NCBI GenBank assembly: GCA_037974335.1
Contig: CM075760.1
Coordinates: forward strand, 50,858,119 to 50,922,118
Length of the DNA: 64,000 nt
Direction: 5' to 3'
Source of the DNA: Prionace glauca
Lineage: Eukaryota > Chordata > Chondrichthyes > Carcharhiniformes > Carcharhinidae
Shown here piece by piece: positions 55,640-64,000 of the stretch. Both the position numbers and the translations under genes were made by a program. The notes beneath the pieces were generated by a model. That model saw nothing but the letters and a program-made list of their open reading frames with translations, was not told the origin of the DNA and did not search any database. Position 1 is the stretch's first letter. Every line of letters starts with the position of its first letter.

Positions 55640-55930
55640 TGACAGAGGGCAACTGAATGTCAATCACATTGTCATGGCTCCTGAATCACATGCAGGCAAG
55701 ACTAGGTAAAGAAGGCAGATTTCCTCCCCTAAAGGACATCAGTGATCAAATTGGGTTTTCTTGACAAACGACAATGTTTTCAAGATCATCGGTAATTTTT
55801 TTAATTCCAGATTTTTTGTTTATGAATTCAAATTCCGCCATCTATTGTAGCGCGATCCAAGAATGTGGTCCCAGTACATTGGCTGAGTTTCTGGATTAAT
55901 AGTCTAGCAATAATACTACCCAACTATTAT
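55640..55930 (-). mobile_element. tRNA-derived SINE (second family), copy 4 (most complete)
   Basis: Plus-strand view: CAGAGGGCAACTGAATGTCA, GGCAGATTTCCTCCCCTAAA, ATTCAAATTCCGCCATCTAT, then GAGTTTCTGGATTAATAGTC and TAGCAATAATACTACCC, the complement of the tRNA A-box end. Confidence 0.75.
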
Positions 55931-56369
55931 TGCTCCCCCGTGCAACTAATCTGTTCTTGCTATCCCTTTGCTCATCTTGCATGCATAAAAAAAGTTGGAA
56001 TTCCTCTTGTTCCTATTTGCTAAATACATTTCATGGCCCCTTTTAGCCCTTCTGATTCCACGTTTAAGTTCCTTTCCATTTTCACTATACTCCTCAAGGA
56101 TCAATTTTTAAATGCCTCGATCTACAGTTTATTTTGTTATCTCCTGTAAACAAATTTTACAACTTCCATTGTCATCCATCGGGTTTTAATATTACGACAT
56201 CACATTTGAGAGGGCAAATACAGAACGTGGCTTCGCATCTCATCCAGTATTTGGACACGCCTGAGTTCAGGACTCACCGACTATTGACAACACGGAACAC
56301 TTTGTGCAACAGGAGATACCCTAAATACATTAAGGGTAGGATGTTGAACGTGGGACTTCCAAATTCCTG

Positions 56370-56470
56370 AATGTGCGTATGTATGTGTGTGTGTGTGTGA
56401 GTGCGTGAGTGTGAGTGTGTGTGAGTGTGTGTGGGAGAGAGAGAGAGAGACAGAGCGAGAAAGATAAAGA
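56370..56470. repeat. (TG)n/(GA)n microsatellite
   Basis: GTGTGTGAGTGCGTGAGTGT followed by GAGAGAGAGAGACAGAG. Lies 3' of GPCR gene 2. Confidence 0.9.
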
Positions 56471-56574
56471 GAGAAACAAACAAGCGAGACAGAGACTGAC
56501 AAACAGATCAAGAGAGTCAGAGAAACAGAGGCAGCTACACACTGGCCCACTCTGATGGTCCTGCGAAATAATTG

Positions 56575-57485
56575 CTACTTTTTCCACTGTTGAAATCCAC
56601 CAGCGAGCGTGGTGAAGGGACAAATTAGTAATTTCTTCAGCTCCTCTCTGAACTTGTTCTGGGCCACCGCATAGATAAAGACATTGTTGCAGGAACTGAG
56701 AGACTGGAACATGTTGGTTGCTTCTTGAAGGATATAGTCAGGGCTATTGAAATTCAGACTGGTGAGGTAACCCGCACCTGCGAGCCGTGCATAGAGGAAA
56801 TGTCCGACGAAGGTAGCCCATAGGAGAAGAAAACTGAACGAGATGGCGAAGAGCAGGACAATGGACCTCCTGCGGTTTTCCATCTCCGGATCTCCCTGGT
56901 TCTCGGTGCCTCGGAGTCTCCTGCGGGCTCTACTGGCCACTAAGATGTGTCTCACAGTCAGGGCGTTGAGTAGCAGGATCAGGAGGAATGGAAGAAGGGG
57001 AGTTAAGATTTTGTCCAGCCAGTCATAGGCCAGCCAGGCTGACGATGTGTAGAAGGCAACCTTCATATCGCAGAACCAGGGCACCCCATCCAGGATGTAT
57101 AAAGGCTGGTAGACAAAGTAGTAAGGGAAGTTTTCCATACAGCTGAGGGCACAGACTATTCCTATAACCCACAATGCTGTTTTCTCGGTGCAGTATCTGG
57201 TCTTCAGGCTCTGACAGCAGATGGCCACGAAACGGTCGATGGTGAAAGCCACAGTCAACCAAACTGAACCATCCCGAGTGACAAAGGCCAGCAAGGCGCT
57301 GGCTCTGCAGGTGGGGGTGGTGGATAGGACACTGTTAGAAAAGTAGATGCGACCGATCCGATTGAGGATGACGGCAGAAATGATGACCAGAAAATCACTC
57401 ACCGCAATCGCCACCAGGTAGTAGGTGATGCACCGGGAGAGTCCACACCGTCCTCGGCATAAGATTACAATCGCCAACAAGTTGG
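56575..57485 (-). CDS. GPR139-like class A GPCR gene 2, exon 2
   Basis: Encodes most of a predicted 326-residue receptor. Acceptor ACCTCTCACAG|CC as in gene 1. Helix 1 end NLLAIVIL, helix 2 ITYYLVAIAVSDFLVII, helix 3 SVWLTVAFTIDRFVAICC, helix 4 ALWVIGIVCALSC, helix 5 LPFLLILLLNALTV, third loop SRARRRLRGTENQGD, helix 6 SFLLLWATFVGHFLYA, helix 7 SSCNNVFIYAVAQNKF, C-terminus CPFTTLAGGFQQWKK. Very close to gene 1 (whole motifs identical) but 7 residues longer at the C-terminus. 911 nt plus 70 nt exon 1 gives an intact frame. Family assignment as for gene 1; the ligand is unknown. Confidence 0.87.
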
Positions 57486-59300
57486 CTGTGAGAGGTAAAA
57501 AAATAGTGAAACGTTACAGAGCGGAATCTAAACACCAGTTACTGACTCATCCAATCAATTACCAAATCCGTCCTGATCTCACCCTTTGCCTCAGACTGCC
57601 GCAGTTGGTGTTCGTTCAATATCCAAAGCTGAACTAAACATGTGTATTTGTAGAAAACATTGCAATCTGAGCTCGCCACAAACTGTGTATCCTGGTCAGC
57701 TCGTGGTTAGTTACCCAACTTCAGCTCATTCGGGATAATTACCACTGATGCCGTTATTCATAACAGGCCCAGTACATTAATCAAGTCTATGCTCGCTGAT
57801 CTTTACTGATTCCCAGCACAGCAGTGTCTCGTTTTTAATAATCTCATCCTCATCTGTCAATGCCTTCATAGTATCTTCATCCCAGGTCCTTGTAGCTTCC
57901 TGCAGCTTACCTCCAACTCTGTTCCCTTGGGTGTCCCTGATATTTATCCCACCATAGTTGCATCTTTAGCTGCCGAGGCCCTAATATCTGGAACTTCCGC
58001 TCTCAACGGTTGTTTCTCGCCACCTCTCTTTAGGACTTCCATTGTAACCTAACTCTTTGATCAAATTTTGTATGAAATATCTACTTATGTCCTTCGGTTT
58101 TAAATGTCTTTGTGAAAGCTCCCCCCATAAGTACTGCAGTGGCTAGAGAAACAAGAGGAGCTTTACCTTTTCCACTGGCAATCAGAGATGAGTAATAATG
58201 GGAGGCATGGTGGCACAGTGGTTATCACTTCTTCCTCACAGTGACAGGAACCCGGGTTAAATTGCGAGACACTGTGTGGAGTTTCTATGTTCTCCCCGTT
58301 TCTGCATGGGTTTCCCCTGGGCAGTCCTATTTCCTCCCACAGTCCAAAGATATGAGTGTTAGGTTAATTGGCCATGCTAAATTGCCCCTTTGTGTCAGGG
58401 GTACTAGCAATGTAATTACGAGGGATTAAGGGGATAGGGCTGGGTGGGATTATGGTCGGTGGAGACTCGATGGGCCGAATGGCCTCCTTCTGATTCTTCG
58501 GTTCTAAATGTTGACCTTGCCACAGACACCCATAAAAATATCCAAACGAGAAATCAAATGTAGAAATTTATCAGCACAAGTAAAACGTGCATCACAGATT
58601 TAAACTCTTGAGTGTCCATTCATCCGATTGAAACCTTTCCTTAATTAAATCCTATGACTACATTAATACTGGGGGCTGCCCAGTATTGTATACCAATTGT
58701 ATACAATTGTATACCAATTGTACACAGTACCAATCATGGTGTTGTAACTATTCAGTCATTGAAGCTGCCGCACTGCAAATTTTTGTGATCACGATATGAT
58801 TTTTCTTTAATATCGGATTTCATCTAATTCAAAGAATGCAATGTAATAGTTAATTCACCAATAAATCACGGCATGAAAATACATGGTACTTCACTGTTAC
58901 GCGGTATTGTTCCAAAATTGCATTCAGAACACCAGCGAATTTTGCTACCTTTAATGAAACTCAGAGTTAAACAATATAACAGATGCAAAGTCATCAATTA
59001 TAGTTCAAATTAGGCTACCCAGTTAAATGCATTTCTACCTTTGTGAAGCATATTAAGTTGAATAATATCTTGGAATGTTCTGTGACTCAATCAAGTAAAG
59101 CATAGAATTTACCATTATACGGTATAATATCAAATAAGGCACCTATATACAAAGGTCAGTACCCCGTTGGAGTCCCTTAAACTCATTAGTGCTAAATAGA
59201 ATAATTAGCCCGTTCCTGAAAGAGAAGATACCCAAATTATTGGGTTTTTTTTAAGAAACGAAACAATGTAAATAACTTTTTTTTGAGATTTGTCTCTTAC
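57486..59300 (-). other. Intron of GPR139-like gene 2
   Basis: Donor GTAAGA next to 59301, acceptor CTCACAG at 57486. Contains a V-SINE at 58199-58505. A small tandem CAATTGTATAC repeat lies at 58690-58725. Confidence 0.75.
58199..58505 (+). mobile_element. V-SINE (HE1-like) in the intron of GPCR gene 2
   Basis: Head GGAGGCATGGTGGCACAGTG, core TTTGTGTGGAG-like (ACTGTGTGGAGTTTCTATGT), CCAAAGATATGAGTGTTAGG, tail GATGGGCCGAATGGCCTCCT. Confidence 0.85.
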
Positions 59301-59370
59301 CAGGGACACCAACAGCAGCAAGAATAGGATAGTAAATGGCATAGAAGAGACCCTTCGCTGGCCCATGCAT
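59301..59370 (-). CDS. GPR139-like GPCR gene 2, exon 1
   Basis: 70 nt from the ATG at 59370 to G before the donor GTAAGA. Encodes MHGPAKGLFYAIYYP then ILAAVGVP. The last G with CC of exon 2 gives Ala (VGVP-ANLLAIVIL). Same length and phase as exon 1 of gene 1. The very short N-terminus before helix 1 is shared by both genes. Confidence 0.83.
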
Positions 59371-61370
59371 CGCCTCTCAGGAACTAAAGGGTTTTCAGAA
59401 GCTGAAAACTATTCTCTGCGACACATTCAAAGAGGCCCTCATTTATTCTGAATGAGAGTCTCTGGAGGGACAATTAGGTAACAACTTGCTCCTTCGTCAC
59501 ACTTCAGTAAACAAACAGATTAACTCACTATTTCATGTGTTCCACTTGCCAAAACGGCAGCGTGGATAATTACATTTTGCATTTGGGCCGATTGAGGACA
59601 ACAGATTTTGTGTTTTGCCTATCTCCACAAAACCATGGCTTTGTGTCCCCTCCAAGTGGAATGGATGGCGGTAGACACTGAACTGTCGTCCGATATTTAA
59701 CCAAATATTGCCACTTCCAATCTCTGACACACTACCAACTGTTGACTGTTTTCTGGTGCCAGATCAGCTCTTGCATTTGGTTTATTCATCAGTGTATAAT
59801 GCTCCCAAAGTATTTCAGTGAACTATTACAAATCACGACCAGCTCACATGGAGGGAGGGGGTCTCTGCAGCTGGAGATAGTTCCATTTAAATTCTGGGCC
59901 ATATGGAAACTGTGCAATGCTTCCTTTGTCCAGCTGAGCTACAAAGGCAGTGAAGGCCTCCAAATACTCGCGTTCGGAGTCTCTGATGTCCTCACATTTG
60001 TCAAATGGCCCCGTGTAAAATAAACACAAACACCATCAGATGAAAAAAGTTCTGAAACCTGGATTAGAAATATTATCACAAAGTGCACTGGGAACAGAGA
60101 CACTGTCCATGCAATATATATATAAAAAATAAATACACTGAAGCGGGAATAGCTGTGACAGAACAGACCATAATTTGAACAGTGTCAGTCATAGTTTGAT
60201 GCAAAATGAGACATGGTTAACGCAGTAGCAATTCAAATAGCGTTGCATGCAATAACAAATAGTCAGGGTTAATGCCGTAATTAACGTGTCAGCTAACAGG
60301 AATATAGACATGGTCCAATGCAATTATAACTGGGGCAGGGTCTGGAATATCGAGGTTTCAATAACCGTGGTAGCAAACTCCACGGGTAGGGGAAAATAGA
60401 CCAAAACATATCCAGAAACAGAAAATTAAAACAGGTTAAAATGAAGAGAATTGGAAATAGAGTCGTTAAAGAGAAGTTAACATGCAAAATCGGAATGAGA
60501 GGAAGACGCAGCTGAGACTTACAACAAGAATAAAAAGCACAGAAAATTCAGAACCAATGGAAAGGGAAGAGGAGGAAAATAAAAAACGATGAGTGTGATG
60601 CATAGAGTTAAAAATCTGGTGAAATCGTAACTGAAGTGACTCAGAAATTATGTGAAACGGCTTCTGTTTTAACTTGAATCAGATTTCCTTGATAGAACGC
60701 AGAGAAAAGGTTACAGCGCAGGAGAGGCCATTCAGCAGTTAGCAGAAAATGGTCAAATCAATGCTTTAACTCCGAGATGAATTTCATGTTTCCAGTCAGA
60801 ATGAAACGGCTGAAATGGTAGATGCCTGTTTTTCTCCATAACTTCTGGTCTACCTGATGCTGACAAACAATAGTAAAAGGTTCCAGGGCTGCAACTTTCT
60901 TTGCTTTTTGTACTGCCAATTTCTAACCAAACTGAGCTTCAGCCCCTGTAGCTCTATATTTAACCCCTCCATCTCTGACATCTCTCCAGTCAGACAACCC
61001 TGTGAGATATCGGTACTGATCTTATTGTGGCATCATGAGCGTTCCACAGGCAACATGAGTTCCATCTATAAATTCTCATCTTGAACATTTCCATTGAAAT
61101 TTCAAGGCAAGCAGAGCTTTTTGAGCAGAATGGTTCAGATTCCCATCCCCTTTGATGTGAACAAGTTGTTTCTGATTTCACTACAGAGCTTGTCTATTAA
61201 ACATTGACTGAATACAGGGGGTGAATGTGAGAAGCTGAAGTTTCCAGTTGAAGAAGTTCCCAGTGTCTCTGAGCAGCTGAACTGGGGAAGCCTTTGGACA
61301 GAGACAGTGCTGCTGCTATTCGCCTTCCTGGCCACCACGGGTCGCTGTAACACTCCCAGGCACTACACCA
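59371..61370. other. No recognisable gene
   Basis: 5' flank of GPCR gene 2 and beyond. Only short frames without family motifs. Confidence 0.35.
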
Positions 61371-61399
61371 CCCAGTGTCACCTCTTGCCCACTCCGGCC

Positions 61400-61460
61400 C
61401 GGCCGCTGCTCATTAGTATCACATGTAAGGCTCACATTAACACTTCAATAAAGTTACTGG
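61400..61460 (+). repeat. Short interspersed repeat, AACACTTCAATAAAGTTACT type
   Basis: GTAAGGCTCACATTAACACT and TCAATAAAGTTACTGGGAGA resemble 63535-63580 (AAGGCTAACATTAACACTGC, AATGAAATTACTGAGAGAG). Confidence 0.6.
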
Positions 61461-61960
61461 GAGAGAGATAGAGACACACAGAGACAGAGAGAGAGACGGA
61501 GATGTTGGGAAACTTACCAAAGCAGTTTGTGTCTGCAGTGTCTTTGAGCTTGCCGGGGTGCCAGGGAGAGAATGTCACTGCCTTCACCTCTCTCTCTGCC
61601 TCTCTGTATAAAACAATCACCAAATTACAGGGCACTCAATAGTGTGACCACACAGGATTCATTATCAAATCTCTCTCTCTCTCCCTGTCTCTGTTCCTCT
61701 CCCTTTCTCTCCTGTCTCTCCCTCTCCCTGTCACTCTGTCTTTCTGTTTCTCTCTCTCCTTGTCTCTCTTGTCTGTTTTTCTGTCTCTCTCTCTCCCAGT
61801 CTGTTCTATCTCTCTGTGTCTCTTCTGTAGTAGATGGGAGACAGAGACAGGGAGGGAGGGTAAGAGGGAGGGATGGAAACAGCTGGAGGTGTGGGTTAGA
61901 TGCAGGGGGAGAGACACAGGCTGTTAGAGGGAGGGGGGCCTCAGTGAGGGACAGGGGCTC
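61440..61960. repeat. CT/GA-rich low-complexity region
   Basis: (GA)n at 61460-61500 and CTCTCTCT-type sequence at 61665-61830, then GGGAGG-rich DNA to 61960. Confidence 0.8.
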
Positions 61961-62009
61961 CAGTTGAATTGTGATGGTCTTGGGGGATTGGGGGGGGGGA
62001 TTTCACTGT

Positions 62010-62960
62010 CTCAGCCTCTCTCTCCCTCTGTGTAAACATTTCCCAAATTAAAAAACTCAGCACAACTGACTGCACCTTGTGGGATCTTCCTGTGCACCAC
62101 AGGGATTTTGTTTTAAAAAAGGGTTTGCTGTGTTTTAAGGAGTAGTTCCAGCTTTTCTGGAGATTTGGGACAATGCAGACACACAGGGTGGGGAGTGGGA
62201 AAGGGGGCTCACAGCAGGTGAGAGCGTGGGGTGACTGTGTCCTATCTGATTCAGATTCACTTTGCTGCTGCTGTGGGATCTTGCTGTGCACACACTGGGC
62301 CTCTGACCTTTGCCCCGCACTGCGACAGCGACCACACATTTTACTTTGAAACGAGATCTGGCTCAGGGACCGCAGAGTGGGGTTCAAGGTAAAAGCTGGA
62401 AAGGGGGTTGGGTAAATTCAAGCACTTTAATCTCCGAGGCATCGTAGGCTACGGAGCAAGTGTTGGGGAATGGGAGGAGTATAGATTGGGATTTGATGGG
62501 CCAGCATTGAGCTGGTGGGCCGAAGGGCCTGTTTCTGTGCTGTCTGACTCCAGTTTCTTTTCTCTCTGTTTTCCCAGGAATTTCTATTTGGATTGGGGGG
62601 CGGGGGGTATAGAATTTCCCTGTCTCTGTCTCTCCAGTGTTCTTCCCAATCCCTGCACCCCCTACCCTCTCCCCACACATTCCCATCTATATTTCATCTC
62701 TCAATAAAATATGAAAGAAAACCCCAATGTGAATTGTTGTCAGTTTAATTTCTGTCTCAGCCTCTCTCTGCCTCACTCTCTCTCTCTCTGTATAAACATT
62801 TCCCAAAGTAAAAAACACTCCACACAGCTGACTGTGTCCTGTGGGATCTTGCTGTGCACCACAGGGATTTTGTTTTAAAAAGGGCGGGGGGGGGTTTCTC
62901 AGAGGGAGGTTAAAAACTTTCAGGGGACTGTGGGGAATTCTCCAGACTTGGGACAACACA
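62010..62960. repeat. Diverged direct duplication
   Basis: AACATTTCCCAAATTAAAAA to CACAGGGATTTTGTTTTAAA at 62036-62118 recurs at 62795-62880 with few changes (offset about 760). A shorter related piece (GTGGGATCTTGCTGTGCACA) is at 62272-62291. Confidence 0.8.
62480..62560 (+). mobile_element. SINE/LINE 3'-end remnant
   Basis: GTGGGCCGAAGGGCCTGTTT with CTGTGCTGTCTGACTC; only the 3' end is present. Confidence 0.55.
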
Positions 62961-63034
62961 CACACAGGGTGGGGGTTTGGGGGGGATGTGTACTGGGGGG
63001 CTGGGCAGTGAGATATTCTGATATTCCCAACCAG

Positions 63035-63180
63035 GTAAAAAGTCTGACAACACCAGGTTTTAGTCCAACCGATTTATTTGATAATATTCTCACAAGCAAG
63101 CAAGCTTTCGAGGTTACCCTCTTCGTCAGGTGAATTAAAAAATTGTGTTTACGCCAGTCCAACGCCGGCATACCCACATC
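63035..63180 (-). repeat. Interspersed repeat (CAACACCAGGTT family), copy 2
   Basis: GTCTGACAACACCAGGTTTT, AACCGATTTATTTGATAATA, TTCGTCAGGTGA and CCAACGCCGGCATACCCACA. Reverse of 26063-26180. Confidence 0.65.
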
Positions 63181-64000
63181 ATTCCCAACAAGGGCCAGAA
63201 GTCTGAGTGTTTAAACATATTAAACTGTTCAAACAGAGACAGGCAGAAAGCCCTGAGGGTTCACAGCTCCCTGGAAATGCAAAGGCAACTCCCATTGCCC
63301 CAAACAGCAGCAAGATGTGAACTGGAAACCCCTTCCCTCAGCTTGTTACACACTGACCTTTCCACAACCCCCAACATGTTTCCAAACACTCCCTGTAGTT
63401 TCTTCAAACTTTCTATCAAACTGTCTGTGCATTCTGCTCAATACTGACCCCCCTCTCAATCTGGCACTGACCTGGGCTCTGAATTCACACAGAGTCACAG
63501 ATAGAGTTTAAAGTTGAAAGTTTTAAAATGTATTTATTGCTGTCACAAGGCTAACATTAACACTGCAATGAAATTACTGAGAGAGAGAGAGAGAGACAGA
63601 AGTCCTAAATAAAGAGACAGAAAGAGATAATTTAAACATTTTCTGGTATTTTAATATATTTCTCTCTCTTTTCCCCATGAATTAATATTGAGATTTTACT
63701 GAGAGACAGTGTAACTGAGAAGGGGGAATCCTGGGCTCTCGTGCTGTTTAATTTAAACATTTTCTGGTATTTTAATGAACGATTTTCTCTTCTCCCCAGG
63801 AATTTGAATTTTGAAGACTGCAATGGGACTGGGAATCCTTGGACAAGGGGCTTTTCTCCAGAGGAGGATGGATGGACTGAGTCCTGTTCTATAGGCCACA
63901 CGTGAGTTGTTGTCTCTTTATTATCCCCAATCCAGGTTTAATTTTAATCTCGCTTCCTCGGATGAACCAGTTCTGGTTAAATTGCGGGGCGGGGGGAGGG
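63181..64000. other. Unassigned right end with small duplications
   Basis: TTTAAACATTTTCTGGTATT occurs at 63632 and 63752, each followed by a TTCTCT and CCCCA pattern. Nothing coding is recognised. Confidence 0.5.

Overview
The window comes from a cartilaginous fish, most likely a shark. Three things show this. First, there is a cluster-type immunoglobulin heavy-chain locus, with one VH, two D, one JH and a single set of mu constant exons. Second, V-SINE-superfamily elements of the shark HE1 type are present. Third, there are many CR1-clade LINEs. The coding content is small, and most of the rest is LINE and SINE remains, simple repeats and AT-rich DNA in which I recognise nothing.

Centre, minus strand, 38.42 to 16.96 kb: a complete IgM heavy-chain cluster in germline, unrearranged form. 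In transcription order it holds a TATA-like promoter (38411-38420), leader exon (38321-38276), VH exon (38165-37861) with a 23-spacer RSS, D1 (37446-37430; RSS spacers 12 and 22), a young CR1 LINE (37253-34237), D2 (34039-34028; spacers 12 and 12), JH (33635-33588; spacer 23), CH1 (25487-25188), CH2 (24214-23909), CH3 (22393-22085), CH4 with the secretory tail (21579-21188), TM1 (17670-17543) and TM2 (two codons plus stop, 17403-17395). All splice phases that I worked out agree. Spacer order 23/12, 22/12, 12/23 permits stepwise V-D1-D2-J joining. The 8.1 kb JH-CH1 intron contains degenerate repeats of about 600 bp, a 39-bp minisatellite and a repetitive tract that is G-rich on the coding strand.

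Flanks: a small family of GPR139/GPR142-like class A GPCRs lies on both sides of the IgM cluster. Two genes look intact and share a two-exon structure with a 70-nt first exon (6946-7015 plus 8240-9129 on +; 59370-59301 plus 57485-56575 on -). Two more are pseudogenes (16455-16845 on +; 54832-53977 on -).

Mobile DNA: two nearly identical CR1 copies (1-2445 and 34237-37253) align without an indel over their shared 2.16 kb and carry open ORF2, so the lineage was active recently. Older CR1-clade fragments occur throughout. One (10335-12690) has the inverted 5' part expected from twin priming. V-SINEs occur with a usual tRNA head, and a second group carries an unrelated head. A separate tRNA-derived SINE family occurs at least four times. 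One old, broken Ty3/gypsy fossil lies at about 51.3-52.8 kb. All assignments come from reading the sequence; no database search was run.
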